A stretch of 64,000 nucleotides of DNA from Nitratireductor aquimarinus. Its GTDB lineage: Bacteria > Pseudomonadota > Alphaproteobacteria > Rhizobiales > Rhizobiaceae. Below, piece by piece: positions 1 through 9,403 of this stretch. The translations under genes and the position numbers were made by a program. The stretch lies in NCBI RefSeq assembly GCF_017255295.1, contig NZ_JAFKDE010000007.1, positions 282,906 through 346,905 of the forward strand. Reading direction: 5' to 3'. Under the pieces are notes generated by a model. The model ran no database searches. It was not told the DNA's origin and saw only the letters and a list, made by a program, of their open reading frames with translations. The stretch's first letter is position 1; each line of letters opens with the position of its first letter.

Positions 1-527
1 AGCGAAACGAGCTTTTCGCCGCTCTTCGGCACGGGCCGGCCGGTCAGCTTCTCGCGCACCATCAGCGCAATGGCTTCCTCAAGCGGCGCATCGGCCTTTT
101 CGGAAACCCCGGCCAGATTGGCGCGTTCGTATTTGTCCTCGAGCATGGCGGCGATGTTGTCGCCCATGCCCGGCATGGCAATCGAACCGATGGCCTCGAC
201 ACGGGCCTGCTCGACGGCGTCGTAAATGGCGCGCGCCTCATTGCCTTCCGGTGCGAGGCGGCGGTGCAGATCGATATCGTGGCAGGCGCGGCGCAGCGCC
301 ATGGAATCGCCGATGCCGCGCGTGACGGTCAGCGCTTCGACCGTCGCCCGCTTGGGCAGGTCCGGCAGGCGCGCGCGACTGCCCGTGAGCGATGGCTTGT
401 CCTTGGAGAAGGACACCTCAAGCTCGTGATCGCCGGCAACGGCGCGCATGCATGCTGTGGTCGCCCGCTTGAAAGGATCAAGCGGTGCGTCTGCGGGTTG
501 TCCGGGCTTGCGGTTGGTCTGGCTCAC
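1..527 (-). CDS. cobT: Cobaltochelatase subunit CobT, N-terminal part (runs off the window)
   Basis: This is the N-terminal 175 residues of CobT, which with CobS and CobN inserts cobalt into hydrogenobyrinic acid a,c-diamide in the aerobic cobalamin pathway. The reading frame opens with a GTG at 527 ([10 protein letters not shown]) and continues to the window edge without a stop; segments such as [19 protein letters not shown] and the [11 protein letters not shown] stretch match the conserved CobT N-terminus. The C-terminal von Willebrand/metal-binding part lies outside. It is on the same strand as cobS, with one small gene between them, which is the usual rhizobial order. The frame was read by eye from the bases. 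The start is the most likely one but not proven. Confidence 0.85.
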   Translation of the reverse strand, partial: MSQTNRKPGQPADAPLDPFKRATTACMRAVAGDHELEVSFSKDKPSLTGSRARLPDLPKRATVEALTVTRGIGDSMALRRACHDIDLHRRLAPEGNEARAIYDAVEQARVEAIGSIAMPGMGDNIAAMLEDKYERANLAGVSEKADAPLEEAIALMVREKLTGRPVPKSGEKLVS

Positions 528-550
528 GGGTCCGTCTTTTCTCGGCCGGC

Positions 551-898
551 TCAGCGCGCCCGGCCGTCATATTCCTGCGGATCGAGCCCCGCCAGGTCGA
601 CACCGTCGAGGCAGCGCACATTCACGGCCACCATCTTCGTGCCATCCGGCATCGCGCCGCGCGCGAAGGATTCCATCCCACAGGTCGAGCAAAAAAGATG
701 CTCAATCGTGTTGGTGTTGAAACGATACGCCGTCAGGGTTTCACCGCCCTTCTCGAGAGAGAAGTTGTCCAGGGGCGCAAAAGCGAGAATGCTGCCTCGC
801 TTGCTGCAATAGGAGCAATTGCAGGTGATCGGATTTTCGAGATCGACATCGACGCTGTAGCGCACGCTGCCGCAATGACATCCACCTTGATAATGCAT
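551..898 (-). CDS. GFA/CENP-V family zinc protein
   Basis: This 115-residue protein belongs to the glutathione-dependent formaldehyde-activating enzyme (GFA)/CENP-V fold family. Visible zinc ligands are C7 and C9 (CHCGSVRY), C26, C28 and C31 (CNCSYC), and C70 and C73 (FCSTCG). Members are small cytoplasmic proteins, and most have no proven substrate; the name refers to S-hydroxymethylglutathione formation. The chosen ATG at 898 sits four bases after an AGGAGG; a second in-frame ATG at 901 is too close to it. The gene lies between cobS and cobT on the same strand, so it may be co-transcribed with cobT. A role in cobalamin synthesis is not implied. Confidence 0.85.
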   Translation of the reverse strand: MHYQGGCHCGSVRYSVDVDLENPITCNCSYCSKRGSILAFAPLDNFSLEKGGETLTAYRFNTNTIEHLFCSTCGMESFARGAMPDGTKMVAVNVRCLDGVDLAGLDPQEYDGRAR

Positions 899-960
899 CA
901 TCCCTCCTAGACCGCCGTGCATCCATCCGGACGCATAAAAGACAATCCAAACTGTTGATG

Positions 961-1010
961 GAGCATCGGAACAACCCGAAAACCGGTTCCCACTTTTCGG
1001 TCCGATGCTC
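961..1010. repeat. Dispersed palindromic repeat, family A copy 1
   Basis: A perfect 10-bp inverted repeat (GAGCATCGGA at 961-970, TCCGATGCTC at 1001-1010) encloses the core AAAACCGGTTCCCACTTTT. The same core recurs at about 13.6 kb and 19.35 kb, each time in intergenic DNA next to a gene end. It resembles the short palindromic elements common in Rhizobiales genomes. A second, different repeat begins directly after it. Confidence 0.75.
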
Positions 1011-1099
1011 TGGAGCGGCTCATCGTTTCATGGAAACGCTGTTCCGCTCCAACTACCTGTCTTCCGCATTTCTGCGGGCATCAGCTGTTTTCACCTGAC
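1011..1099. repeat. Dispersed repeat, family B copy 1
   Basis: An 89-bp stretch beginning TGGAGCGGCTCATCGTTTC and ending in CACCTGAC is clearly related to 35500-35589, with shared blocks ATCGTTTC-TGGAAACGCTG, a TCCGCAT-TGCGG hairpin and a GT/GTTTTCACCTGAC-like tail. It contains two short hairpins (GTTTC/GAAAC and CCGCA/TGCGG). No coding content is seen. It sits in the gap between the GFA gene and the 3' end of cobS. Confidence 0.65.
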
Positions 1100-1110
1100 G
1101 GCAAAACGCC

Positions 1111-2097
1111 TTAGCTCAGCGCGACGTTGGCAGCGCTCTCCGGCAGTTCCTCGCCAAAGGCGCGCTGGTAGAACTCGGCGACCAGCGCACGCTCCAGCTC
1201 ATCGCATTTGTTCAGGAAGGTGAGACGGAAGGCGAAGCCGACATCGCCGAAGATCTCGGCGTTTTCGGCCCACATGATCACCGTACGCGGGCTCATGACG
1301 GTCGACAGGTCGCCATTCATGAAGGCCGAACGCGTGAGGTCGGCAACGCGCACCATGCGCGAGATCGTCTCGCGGCCCTTCTCGTTCTGGAAATGCTTGT
1401 TCTTTGCCTGAACGATGGCGACTTCGTCGTCATGCGGCAGATAGTTGAGCGTGGTAACGATGGACCAGCGGTCCATCTGCGCCTGGTTGATCTGCTGCGT
1501 GCCGTGATAGAGGCCGGTCGTGTCGCCAAGACCGACGGTGTTGGCCGTGGCAAAGATGCGGAAGGCGGGATGCGGACGAATGACGCGGCTCTGGTCGAGC
1601 AGGGTCAGGCGGCCGGACGATTCCAGAACACGCTGGATGACGAACATCACATCCGGGCGGCCGGCGTCATACTCGTCGAAAACGAGCGCGACATTGTGCT
1701 GATAAGCCCAGGGCAGGATACCGTCCTTGAACTCGGTGACCTGCTTGCCGTCCTTGACCACGATGGCGTCCTTGCCGACGAGGTCGATACGGCTGACATG
1801 GCTGTCGAGATTGATGCGGACACAGGGCCAGTTGAGACGCGCGGCGACCTGCTCGATATGGGTCGACTTGCCGGTGCCGTGATAGCCGGAAACCATCACG
1901 CGGCGATTGTGCGCAAAGCCCGCCAGAATGGCGAGCGTCGTCTGCTTGTCGAACAGATAGTCGGGATCGACGTCCGGCACGTGGGAATCGGCCACGGAAT
2001 AGGCTGGCACAACCATGTCGGACTCAAAGCCGAACGTGTCTTTCACCGAAACGGTCGTATCGGGCAAATTGGCGATATCGCGGTCAATCTTGTTCAT
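1111..2097 (-). CDS. cobS: Cobaltochelatase subunit CobS (AAA+ ATPase)
   Basis: CobS is the AAA+ motor that, as a ring with CobT, drives ATP-dependent cobalt insertion by CobN. The 328-residue product shows Walker [10 protein letters not shown] at about 71-79 and Walker [11 protein letters not shown] around 137-146, with the conserved N-terminal [19 protein letters not shown] placed the start at ATG 2097, four bases after GGAGG-C-ATG; the adjacent ATG at 2100 is nearly equivalent, and longer in-frame starts lack similarity to the family. Upstream on the same strand is a J-domain protein and downstream lies cobT after the GFA gene, the usual rhizobial grouping. Confidence 0.95.
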   Translation of the reverse strand: MNKIDRDIANLPDTTVSVKDTFGFESDMVVPAYSVADSHVPDVDPDYLFDKQTTLAILAGFAHNRRVMVSGYHGTGKSTHIEQVAARLNWPCVRINLDSHVSRIDLVGKDAIVVKDGKQVTEFKDGILPWAYQHNVALVFDEYDAGRPDVMFVIQRVLESSGRLTLLDQSRVIRPHPAFRIFATANTVGLGDTTGLYHGTQQINQAQMDRWSIVTTLNYLPHDDEVAIVQAKNKHFQNEKGRETISRMVRVADLTRSAFMNGDLSTVMSPRTVIMWAENAEIFGDVGFAFRLTFLNKCDELERALVAEFYQRAFGEELPESAANVALS

Positions 2098-2199
2098 CAT
2101 GCCTCCAGCGGCCAGGCCCTTGCCTGCATCGCTTGAACTGTTCGTTTTTCCGGAGCGTCTCATCAGACTTTGTTCAACGCGTCTTATCAGACGCCCGCT

Positions 2200-2817
2200 T
2201 TAACAGAAACCCGCCTGTTTCAACAGACGGTATGCTTCAAGCACGCTTCTGAGCCGGTCTTCAGAACCCCGGTCGCCACCATTCGCATCGGGATGGTGCT
2301 GCTTCACCAGGTTCTTATACCGCGACTTGATCTGTTCGCCAGTCGCTTGTGCGCCCAGGCCCAGTGTTTCGAGCGCCTTGGCCTCAAGCGGCTTCAACCG
2401 CTTTTCGCGCGGCTTGCGCGCGGCCTGCTGCTCGCCAAACATGTTGAACGGGTCGCCCACCCGGTTGTGATAGGCCGCGCGGCCCGACCGATAGGTGGAG
2501 AAATCAGCCGCAGCCCGTGTCTCTCCGCTGCCACCCATTTTCCAGGTCGGACGGTGGCCGGTCAGCGCTTCCTTCTGATAGCGCGCGACCTCGGAATCGC
2601 TGAGACCGGAGAAATAGTTGTAGCCCTTGTTGTATTGCCGGGCGTGATCGACGCAGAAGCGGAAATACTGCCCCTCCGCGTGACGCCCGACAGGCGCGCG
2701 ATGCATGCCCGGCTCATCACAGCCATCCCACTGGCAGCGTGGCGCGCGAGATTTCGCCTCCGCCTGCGGGTCGGGTCGAATGCGAATTTTCTCGAAATAT
2801 TTCGAGTAGGGTTTCAT
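2200..2817 (-). CDS. J-domain (DnaJ-type) protein
   Basis: The 205-residue protein ends in a J domain (about 145-205) with the HPD tripeptide at 175-177 inside KNLVKQHHPDANGG, the motif that stimulates DnaK ATPase activity. The first two thirds contain a conserved CQWDGCDEPG segment and a YFRFCVDHARQYNKGYNYF segment, whose Cys/His spacing suggests a metal site. No G/F-rich or zinc-finger DnaJ domains are present, so it is a specialised co-chaperone rather than DnaJ itself. It lies directly upstream of cobS on the same strand and is divergent from bolA, a conserved rhizobial arrangement. The client is unknown. Confidence 0.9.
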   Translation of the reverse strand: MKPYSKYFEKIRIRPDPQAEAKSRAPRCQWDGCDEPGMHRAPVGRHAEGQYFRFCVDHARQYNKGYNYFSGLSDSEVARYQKEALTGHRPTWKMGGSGETRAAADFSTYRSGRAAYHNRVGDPFNMFGEQQAARKPREKRLKPLEAKALETLGLGAQATGEQIKSRYKNLVKQHHPDANGGDRGSEDRLRSVLEAYRLLKQAGFC

Positions 2818-2962
2818 ATCGGACTGCGTGTCACCAAATCAGTGTGGAAGTATGGCCGCTCAGCGCCGGGATACAAGAATTGACTTTTGGCCAAAGTTCG
2901 ACCTAGCGCTTGAATCGAACGTGAATTTGGGGATAGCCCCCATATGGTGTGAGGAGACGTCA

Positions 2963-3244
2963 TTGTCCATCCAGTCGACGATAGAAAGCAAGCTCACGGA
3001 TGCATTTTCGCCGGAGCGGCTTGCCGTGATCAATGAGAGCCACCTGCATGCGGGCCATCAGGAACATTTCGACGGCACGGGCGAAACGCATTTCCGCGTG
3101 CGCATCGTCGCCGATGCGTTTGCGAAGATGAACCGCGTCGAGCGCCACCGCGCCGTCAACGAACTGCTCGCCGAAGAGCTGAAAGACAGCGTGCACGCAC
3201 TCGCCATCGAACCGGCAGCGCCGGGCGAACCGACGCGCTGGTAA
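2963..3244 (+). CDS. bolA: BolA family protein
   Basis: This 93-residue protein has the BolA class II-like KH fold, with the variable loop HLHAGHQEHF followed by THFRVRIVADAF and the RVERHRAVNELLAEEL helix. BolA proteins pair with monothiol glutaredoxins in iron-sulfur trafficking and iron sensing in alphaproteobacteria. The start is set by ribosome-binding sequence: GAGGAG at 2951-2956 lies six bases before a TTG at 2963, giving the expected N-terminus (M)SIQSTIESKLTDAF. The longer frame from 2828 would add 45 non-homologous residues. It is divergent from the J-domain gene. Confidence 0.9.
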   Translation: MSIQSTIESKLTDAFSPERLAVINESHLHAGHQEHFDGTGETHFRVRIVADAFAKMNRVERHRAVNELLAEELKDSVHALAIEPAAPGEPTRW

Positions 3245-3253
3245 GGCTCGCTG

Positions 3254-3652
3254 TCACCAGATTGTGGTGAGATGCGGGTATCGCCTGATTTTCTCATCGG
3301 CTGTAACCAGAGGCACCGCAAGCTTCTGGCATGTCGCCACGATAAAACGGTCTGCGGGATCGCGGTGGAAGCCATACCCGAGGCGGGTGCTCAAAACCGC
3401 GATCTCATTGTCGACGGGCACAAACTCGACGGCGGGGACCTCCGCAACCACATCCAGCCAGCGGCGGACATCTTCCGATAGAAGGAGCCTGCCACGGGCG
3501 GCCAGCATGACGATTTCCCATGCCGTGATGGACGACATGAAGATTTTTCCGCCCGACAGAGCAGCATCAAGCGCATCAAGCGCCGCCGGGCTTAGTCTGT
3601 CGGTGTCGCCATTGGCCCACCAGACAAGCACATGCGTGTCGATCCCGATCAA
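3254..3652 (-). CDS. PIN-domain toxin (VapC-like)
   Basis: A 132-residue single PIN domain, expected to be a Mg-dependent ribonuclease. Acidic catalytic candidates are D5 (MIGIDTHVLVWW), E46 (TAWEIVML), D98/D101 (HRDPADRFIVATC) and D119. The length is standard for VapC-type toxins. The ATG overlaps the end of the antitoxin gene by four bases, typical of translationally coupled toxin-antitoxin pairs. It is convergent with bolA, ten bases away. The RNA target is not deducible from sequence. Confidence 0.88.
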   Translation of the reverse strand: MIGIDTHVLVWWANGDTDRLSPAALDALDAALSGGKIFMSSITAWEIVMLAARGRLLLSEDVRRWLDVVAEVPAVEFVPVDNEIAVLSTRLGYGFHRDPADRFIVATCQKLAVPLVTADEKIRRYPHLTTIW

Positions 3653-3888
3653 TTCAACGCATCCCAGTCAGCCTCATCGACGGGCTCGAAAGGGCGCTCG
3701 TAGGATTTCACCGATCCCCTGAGGCGCTCGAGCGCGTCGCGCGCACCTGTCTTTTTCTCAAGCGCGCGGATTTCCAGTGTCGGCCTGCCGTGATCCGTAA
3801 TGGTTATCGGCTGACCGGTTCTTTCCACCTCGCGGAAATACTCAAGTGCACGCGCCTTGAAACGGGATTTGGATATCTCAACAGTCAT
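3649..3888 (-). CDS. Phd/YefM-family antitoxin
   Basis: A 79-residue antitoxin. The N-terminal segment MTVEISKSRFKARALEYFRE followed by GQPITITDHGRPTLEI is the Phd/YefM DNA-binding fold, and the acidic C-terminus (PVDEADWDALN) is the likely toxin-neutralising tail. It overlaps the PIN toxin gene by four bases. A perfect palindrome 39 bases upstream is the probable autoregulatory operator, bound by the antitoxin alone or with toxin. Some family members control mobile-element stability, but here the pair sits in core DNA. Confidence 0.88.
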   Translation of the reverse strand: MTVEISKSRFKARALEYFREVERTGQPITITDHGRPTLEIRALEKKTGARDALERLRGSVKSYERPFEPVDEADWDALN

Positions 3889-3926
3889 ATCGATACTCCA
3901 GCGTCTGCTGTCGAAAGATAGAAACG

Positions 3927-3959
3927 AAAATGACCATAGGCAATGACTATGGTCATTTT
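3927..3959 (-). promoter_or_regulatory. Palindromic operator of the toxin-antitoxin pair
   Basis: AAAATGACCATAG (3927-3939) and CTATGGTCATTTT (3947-3959) form a perfect 13-bp inverted repeat with a 7-bp spacer, 39 bases before the antitoxin ATG. Position and symmetry fit the operator of a Phd/YefM autoregulated module. Embedded TGACCATAG/CTATGGTCA halves would be the contact sites. Binding is inferred. Confidence 0.75.
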
Positions 3960-3995
3960 AGGAGCAGCGATCACTGACAGATCCAATCGCCCGGA

Positions 3996-5261
3996 TCAGG
4001 CGAGCGGCCTGATCCGAAGTCTCGTGATGCGGTTCTTGTCGCGCTTCATGACGATGAAGCGCTTGCCGAAGAAGGTGAAGGCCTGCTTCTCGTCGGGAAT
4101 GGTCTGCGTCTCGTGGATGACGAGACCGGCAATCGTGGTTGCCTCCTCGTCCGGCAGGTTCCAGTCGAGCGCGCGGTTCAGGTCGCGGATCGGCACGGAA
4201 CCTTCCACCACGATGGAGCCATCGGCCTCCTGCTTGACGCCCTGAACCTCCACATCGTGCTCATCGGCAATATCGCCGACGATTTCTTCGATGATGTCCT
4301 CAAGCGTGACCAGGCCTTCCACTTCGCCATATTCGTCGACGACGATGGCGATGTGCGCCTTGCGCCGCAGGAAGGCGTTGAGCTGGTCCTGCAGGGTTGT
4401 CGTGTCGGGCACGAACCACGGCTTTGAAGCGACCTTGGCAATGTCGATCCTGGAATAATCGTTCTGCACATCGCCCAGCGCGCGCAGGAGATCCTTGGCG
4501 TGGACGACGCCGACGATGTTTTCCGTGGAGCCCTTCCAGATGGGAATGCGCGTATAGGGGCTGCGCAGGATTTCACGCACCACCACTTCCGGCGCTTCGT
4601 CGGCATTGACGGAGCGCATGTTGGTGCGGTGGATCATCACGTCGGAAAGTTCCAGCTCGTGCAGGTCGAGCAGACCGCCAACGCGGTCGCGATCCTGCTT
4701 CACCACCGCGCCCTCGCGGTGCAGAACCTCGACGGTTCCGCGCAGCTCCTCATGGGCGGAAAGCATGGATTCGCGGCTTTGCAGATCGACCCCGAAGATG
4801 GACAGGAGCAGCCGTACAATGCCGTTGGCGAGCGACGACAGGAGGCCGAACATCATCACCACGACGCGCGCGAAGGGCGACACGGTGAGCGCGAACTGCT
4901 CCGGCTTCGCAAGCGCCCAGGACTTGGGCAGGATTTCCGCGAAGATCACCAGAAGCACGGTCATGATGATGGTGGCATAGACCACGCCGGCATCGCCGAA
5001 GAGCTTCAGGAACAGGCTGGTGGTGAGCGCTGAGGCAAGGATGTTGACCAGATTGTTGCCGATCAGCAATGCGCCGACAAGCCGGTCGCGACGCTGGATC
5101 AGGCGGTCGACAAGACCGGCGCGCGCGTCGCCATTGGCCTCCATAGTGTGCAGCCTGGCCCGCGAAACAGCGGTCATGCCGGTTTCGGTTCCTGAAAACA
5201 GGAAAGAGAGCGCGATCAGGCCCAGAATGATGCCGCCGGTGATCCACATCTCTGGTGTCAT
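3996..5261 (-). CDS. CorC/HlyC-family membrane protein (CNNM-CBS)
   Basis: This 421-residue inner-membrane protein has a DUF21/CNNM domain with about four hydrophobic segments (residues 7-27, 60-80, 92-112, 130-155), the conserved [16 protein letters not shown] motif, two CBS domains (about 205-330) and a CorC_HlyC transporter-associated domain (about 345-420). Family members act in magnesium and cobalt homeostasis; older annotations say hemolysin. CBS motifs such as [20 protein letters not shown] are intact. Its ATG overlaps the aroB stop by four bases, so it is the third gene of an aroK-aroB-corC operon. Confidence 0.92.
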   Translation of the reverse strand: MTPEMWITGGIILGLIALSFLFSGTETGMTAVSRARLHTMEANGDARAGLVDRLIQRRDRLVGALLIGNNLVNILASALTTSLFLKLFGDAGVVYATIIMTVLLVIFAEILPKSWALAKPEQFALTVSPFARVVVMMFGLLSSLANGIVRLLLSIFGVDLQSRESMLSAHEELRGTVEVLHREGAVVKQDRDRVGGLLDLHELELSDVMIHRTNMRSVNADEAPEVVVREILRSPYTRIPIWKGSTENIVGVVHAKDLLRALGDVQNDYSRIDIAKVASKPWFVPDTTTLQDQLNAFLRRKAHIAIVVDEYGEVEGLVTLEDIIEEIVGDIADEHDVEVQGVKQEADGSIVVEGSVPIRDLNRALDWNLPDEEATTIAGLVIHETQTIPDEKQAFTFFGKRFIVMKRDKNRITRLRIRPLA

Positions 5262-6385
5262 TGGGGAAGAGACTCCTCAAGGAAGGAAAGAACCTGGCTG
5301 GTCGGCACGTCTTTCGCCACGAAAGACTGGCCGATGCCGCGAGTGAGAATGAAGGTGAGCGCCCCGCGCGACACCTTCTTGTCCTGCGCGATATAGGTCA
5401 AAAGCTGCTCCGCGCCAGGGAGGCCGCCGGGAACATCGGAAAGCCGGGTCGGCAGGCCAACGGCTGAAAGATGCGCCTCGACGCGCCCGGCATCGTCGGG
5501 GCTCGCCAGATTGAGCCTGGCCGAGAAGCGGTGCGCCAGCGCCATGCCGATGGCCACGCCTTCGCCATGCACCAGACGCGCGCTGTCATAGCCCGTGGCC
5601 GCTTCCAGCGCGTGACCGAAAGTGTGTCCGAGATTGAGCAGCGCGCGGTCGCCCATCTCCAGCTCGTCGCGCGCCACCACATCGGCCTTTGCCTGACAGG
5701 ACTGCGCAATGGCTTCCACGCGCTCAGGCCCGCCATCGAACACCGCCTGCCAGTTCTTCTCCAGCCAGGCGAAGAAATCCGGCCGGTCGATCAGCCCGTA
5801 TTTGGCGACTTCGGCATAGCCGGCGCGAAATTCGCGTGGTGGCAGCGTGTCGAGCACCGCCGTGTCGGCGATGACCAGCTGCGGCTGATGGAAGACGCCC
5901 ACAAGGTTCTTGCCATGCGCCGTGTTGATGCCGGTCTTGCCGCCGACCGAGGAATCCACCTGTGCGAGAAGCGATGTCGGGGCCTGGACGAAGTGCATGC
6001 CGCGCCGTACGATGCCTGCGGCAAAGCCCGCGAGATCGCCGACAACGCCACCGCCCAGCGGAATGACGATATCGCCGCGCTCCAGACGGGCGTCGAGAAT
6101 GCCGGACACCACCTCTTCAAGCGTGGCGAAACGCTTCGAACGCTCGCCGGGCGCAACGGTGATGGCGGTCGCCTCGATGCCGGCGGCTTCAAGCCCCGCC
6201 TGCAGCGTGGCGAGATGACCTTCCGCGACATTGCTGTCCGTCACAATGGCGGCGCGCACGCCCGGAAGGCGGCGTGCAATTTCCTCACCCGCGCTCTGCA
6301 GGAGGCCAGGCCCGATCAGGATGTCATAGGCGCGCGCACCAAGCGAAACATTGACGGTGGCAAGCGCCTTCGTGGCATCGTTCAT
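5258..6385 (-). CDS. aroB: 3-dehydroquinate synthase
   Basis: AroB converts DAHP to 3-dehydroquinate, the second step of the shikimate pathway, using NAD and a divalent metal in the cytoplasm. The 375-residue protein has the NAD-binding [14 protein letters not shown] motif, the [19 protein letters not shown] signature, and metal ligands in [12 protein letters not shown] and HGEGVAIGM. Length is normal. It overlaps aroK by four bases upstream and the CorC gene by four bases downstream, implying tight translational coupling. Confidence 0.97.
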   Translation of the reverse strand: MNDATKALATVNVSLGARAYDILIGPGLLQSAGEEIARRLPGVRAAIVTDSNVAEGHLATLQAGLEAAGIEATAITVAPGERSKRFATLEEVVSGILDARLERGDIVIPLGGGVVGDLAGFAAGIVRRGMHFVQAPTSLLAQVDSSVGGKTGINTAHGKNLVGVFHQPQLVIADTAVLDTLPPREFRAGYAEVAKYGLIDRPDFFAWLEKNWQAVFDGGPERVEAIAQSCQAKADVVARDELEMGDRALLNLGHTFGHALEAATGYDSARLVHGEGVAIGMALAHRFSARLNLASPDDAGRVEAHLSAVGLPTRLSDVPGGLPGAEQLLTYIAQDKKVSRGALTFILTRGIGQSFVAKDVPTSQVLSFLEESLPQ

Positions 6386-7002
6386 GACCGGCTTTCCTTC
6401 TGCTTTTCTTCTTCCCGTCGCCTTGCCTGCTCGCGCAGATGCTCATCGAGCGCGACGATGACCTCGCTGACGATGACATCCTTGGCCTCATCGCGCGAGT
6501 GCACGGTGATGTCGGATTCCTCGTAGAGTGGATAGCGCTCTTCCATGAGACGCCGCATCACGCCTTCGGGATCGCTGTTGTTCAGGAGCGGCCGGTGGGA
6601 ACGGCGGCTGACCCGCTCCATCAAAGTGGGCAGATCGGCCTTGAGCCAGACGGAAACGCCCCGGCGCGCAACGGCACGGCGCGTCAGCGGGTTCATGAAC
6701 GCGCCGCCGCCGGTGGAGACCACGCGCGGGCCGCTCTTCAGAAGCCGGGCGATCACGCGCCGCTCCAGCGAGCGGAACTCGGCCTCGCCATAGGTGGCGA
6801 ACAGATCCGGCACCGTCATGCGGGAGACCGTTTCGATCTCGTGATCGCTGTCTATGAACGGAAGTTTCAGCGCATCGGCGACGCGGCGGCCGATCACCGT
6901 CTTGCCGGCGCCCATGAGACCGACGAAGACAAGCGACCGCCTGCCCAGCCGGCGGGCCAGTTTCTCGGGATCGGGAACGGAAGGGTATTCGGTGACTGTC
7001 AT
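6382..7002 (-). CDS. aroK: Shikimate kinase
   Basis: AroK phosphorylates shikimate at O3 with ATP. The 206-residue product has the P-loop GLMGAGKT (28-35), the shikimate-binding FIDSDHEIE (D51, D53), the VVSTGGGAF loop near residue 100 and the LID-region arginines (RRSHRPLL). I prefer ATG 7002 because a GTG at 7032 has no ribosome-binding sequence and adds only a non-conserved decapeptide. It is the first gene of the aroK-aroB-corC operon. The gap to the divergent small membrane gene at 7159 is the likely promoter region. Confidence 0.95.
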   Translation of the reverse strand: MTVTEYPSVPDPEKLARRLGRRSLVFVGLMGAGKTVIGRRVADALKLPFIDSDHEIETVSRMTVPDLFATYGEAEFRSLERRVIARLLKSGPRVVSTGGGAFMNPLTRRAVARRGVSVWLKADLPTLMERVSRRSHRPLLNNSDPEGVMRRLMEERYPLYEESDITVHSRDEAKDVIVSEVIVALDEHLREQARRREEEKQKESRS

Positions 7003-7158
7003 ACTCGCGCCTCTGTGCGCCGGTTTCGACACAAAAGCCGTGATCCGTCAAGCGATTGACAGGCTGGCGGTCCAGATACTTTCCCACATGCTTGCAATGA
7101 ATGGGCCGGCACCCCATAAAACGCGCAGGGGCAGAAGAAACAGATCGGGTCTTGATGC

Positions 7159-7308
7159 ATGCCGACACTTTTTCGGCTTTTGGTTATCGTGGCGATCCTG
7201 GTTGGCCTTGTTTACGGCGCCATGATTGCACTTGCGACATTCGTTGAACCGGAGACCGGCGAGATGAGCGTACGCGTTCCCGTGGACAGGCTAAACCCCA
7301 CGCAATGA
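7159..7308 (+). CDS. Small single-pass membrane protein upstream of xerD
   Basis: A 49-residue frame opens at ATG 7159 and ends in TGA at 7306, overlapping the xerD ATG as ATGA. It has one hydrophobic helix (about residues 4-27, [19 protein letters not shown]) and a short polar tail containing [17 protein letters not shown]. It is too short for most gene callers. Overlap with xerD and the sensible topology argue that it is real. From memory, similar peptides precede xerD in related Rhizobiales, but I cannot verify this. Function unknown. Confidence 0.7.
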   Translation: MPTLFRLLVIVAILVGLVYGAMIALATFVEPETGEMSVRVPVDRLNPTQ

Positions 7309-8243
7309 CAATGAAGATCGGCAGCGGCGCGCGCATCGAAGCCTTTCTGGAAATGATGGCGGCCGAACGCGGTGCGAGCGACAACACGCTGGCCTCCTAT
7401 CGCCGCGATCTGGAAGACGCCGCCCTGCACATCGCCGCCGGTGGAAACGCCCTTCAGGATGCGGGCGCGGAGGAACTGCGCGATTTTCTGGGCGCGCTTT
7501 CGGCACAGGGGTTTGCCGCCACGACGCAGACGCGAAAGCTCTCCGCGCTCAGGCAGTTCTTTCAGTTCCTCTATGCGGAAGGTCTGCGCGGCGACGACCC
7601 GACGGGCGTTCTGGACAGCCCTAAAAAGGGGCGCGGCCTGCCAAAGACGCTGAGCGAGGAAGAGACCGGCCGCCTGCTCGAACAGGCCGAGACCGAAGCG
7701 CGCGAAGCCGCGAAAGGCGCGCCGGAGCATCTTGCCGCCGTCAGGCTGCATGCGCTTCTGGAAGTGCTCTATGCCTCGGGTCTGCGTGTCTCGGAGCTGG
7801 TGAGCCTGCCGGTAACCGTTGCGCTGCGCGACGAGCGTTTCTTCGCCGTGCGCGGCAAGGGCGGCAAGGAGCGCATCGTGCCCCTTTCGGGAAAGGCCCG
7901 CACCGCAATGCAGGCCTGGCTTTCCGTTAGGGCTGAAAAACCGGCCTGTGCGGAAAGCACCTGGCTGTTTCCGGCAAGCTCGGAAAGCGGGTATCTGCCG
8001 CGCCAGGTCTTTGCGCGGGAGTTGAAGAAAGTCGCCGCGCGCGCAGGCATAGAGACCTCCAAAATCTCTCCGCATGTGTTGCGTCACGCCTTTGCAAGCC
8101 ATCTCCTGCAGAATGGCGCAGATCTGCGCGCAGTACAGGAATTGCTCGGCCATTCGGACATATCAACGACGCAAATCTATACGCATGTGCTTGAAAAACG
8201 CCTTGCCGAGCTGGTTCAAAAGCACCATCCGCTTGCCGATTAG
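7305..8243 (+). CDS. xerD: Tyrosine recombinase XerD
   Basis: XerD acts with XerC at dif to resolve chromosome dimers during FtsK-driven segregation. The 312-residue protein has a SAM-like N-terminal domain ([21 protein letters not shown]) and a catalytic domain with SGLRVSEL (Arg), [10 protein letters not shown] (Lys), H257 and R260 in [13 protein letters not shown]283 in LLGHS and the nucleophile Y292 in TTQIYTH. All catalytic residues are intact. The start ATG overlaps the preceding small gene; a second ATG two codons on is also possible. Core context (aro genes, accA) fits the housekeeping recombinase rather than a mobile integrase. Confidence 0.94.
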   Translation: MTMKIGSGARIEAFLEMMAAERGASDNTLASYRRDLEDAALHIAAGGNALQDAGAEELRDFLGALSAQGFAATTQTRKLSALRQFFQFLYAEGLRGDDPTGVLDSPKKGRGLPKTLSEEETGRLLEQAETEAREAAKGAPEHLAAVRLHALLEVLYASGLRVSELVSLPVTVALRDERFFAVRGKGGKERIVPLSGKARTAMQAWLSVRAEKPACAESTWLFPASSESGYLPRQVFARELKKVAARAGIETSKISPHVLRHAFASHLLQNGADLRAVQELLGHSDISTTQIYTHVLEKRLAELVQKHHPLAD

Positions 8244-8343
8244 CTTCATCAACGTTATGTGGAGCGTCACATTACCGGCGGCAGGCCGTGTTCAACCTAG
8301 AGATGCCTTTATCGCAGTGTCTCGTGTTCGATTTGGCGAGTGA

Positions 8344-9294
8344 ATGTACAACTATCTCGATTTTGAAAAGCCCGTTGCCGATCTCGAAGGACAGATCCTC
8401 GAACTGAAAAAGCTCGCCGAAAGCGGTGAAGCGGTGGACGTTGCCGACGAGATCGCACGCCTTGAGAAGCGCTCCAAGGATGCGCTCATAGAAATCTACC
8501 GCTCCCTGACGCCGTGGCAGAAGGCCCAGGTGGCGCGCCATCCCGACCGGCCGCATTGCCTTGACTATGTGCGCGGCCTGTTCACCGATTTCACGCCGCT
8601 GGCCGGTGACCGCGCCTATGGCGAAGACAATGCCGTCATCGCCGGCTTTGCCCGGTTCAACGGCGAGTCCGTTGCGGTGCTCGGTCAGGAAAAGGGCAAT
8701 GACACGCAGAGCCGCCTTAAGCACAATTTCGGCATGGCCCGTCCCGAAGGCTACCGCAAGGCGGTGCGCGTGATGGACCTGGCCGACCGCTTCGGCATTC
8801 CGCTGATCAGCATCGTGGACACGACCGGCGCTTATCCCGGCATTGGCGCGGAAGAGCGCGGCCAGGCCGAAGCCATCGCCCAGTCGACCTCCAGGTCCCT
8901 TGGCCTCAAGGTTCCGAACATTGCCGTCGTCATCGGCGAAGGCGGCTCGGGTGGCGCGATTGCCATCGCCACCGCCAACCAGGTCTACATGCTTGAGCAT
9001 TCGATCTATTCGGTGATCTCGCCCGAGGGCGCGGCCTCGATCCTGTGGCGCGATGCATCGCGCGCCAAGGATGCGGCGACCAACATGAAGATCACTGCGC
9101 AGGATCTCATGAACCTGAAGGTGATCGACGGGATCATCCCCGAGCCCATCGGCGGCGCGCATCGCGGACCGGAGAAGGTGCTCGAGGCGACGGCTGCCCA
9201 GATCGAGAAGGGCTTCGCCGAGCTTTCGGGCAAAGAGATGGACTACCGCGAGCACCGCCGCGAGAAGTTCCTCGCCATCGGCCGCACGCTCTAA
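8344..9294 (+). CDS. accA: Acetyl-CoA carboxylase carboxyltransferase subunit alpha
   Basis: AccA with AccD transfers the carboxyl group from carboxybiotin to acetyl-CoA, giving malonyl-CoA for fatty-acid synthesis. The 316-residue product starts MYNYLDFEKPVADLEGQI and carries the glycine-rich oxyanion region GEGGSGGAIAI and the segment TTGAYPGIGAEERGQ. Length is typical. It follows xerD by 100 bases, the usual rhizobial order. A strong hairpin terminator follows at 9351. Confidence 0.97.
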   Translation: MYNYLDFEKPVADLEGQILELKKLAESGEAVDVADEIARLEKRSKDALIEIYRSLTPWQKAQVARHPDRPHCLDYVRGLFTDFTPLAGDRAYGEDNAVIAGFARFNGESVAVLGQEKGNDTQSRLKHNFGMARPEGYRKAVRVMDLADRFGIPLISIVDTTGAYPGIGAEERGQAEAIAQSTSRSLGLKVPNIAVVIGEGGSGGAIAIATANQVYMLEHSIYSVISPEGAASILWRDASRAKDAATNMKITAQDLMNLKVIDGIIPEPIGGAHRGPEKVLEATAAQIEKGFAELSGKEMDYREHRREKFLAIGRTL

Positions 9295-9350
9295 GACACC
9301 CGGCGGTCAGGCGACCTCACCTGCCGCCCCCCCGTGAATACGAAAATGAC

Positions 9351-9387
9351 AGAACGGGCCGCGTTTCATGGAAACGCGGCCCGTTCT
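9351..9387. terminator. Bidirectional hairpin terminator between accA and the ABC operon
   Basis: AGAACGGGCCGCGTTTC (9351-9367) pairs perfectly with GAAACGCGGCCCGTTCT (9371-9387) across a three-base ATG loop. It lies between two convergent genes, 57 bases after accA and 17 before the stop of the ATPase gene. There is no long T-run on either side, so intrinsic termination is inferred from stem strength and position. Confidence 0.75.
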
Positions 9388-9403
9388 GGTTTCGGGGTCG
9401 AGG

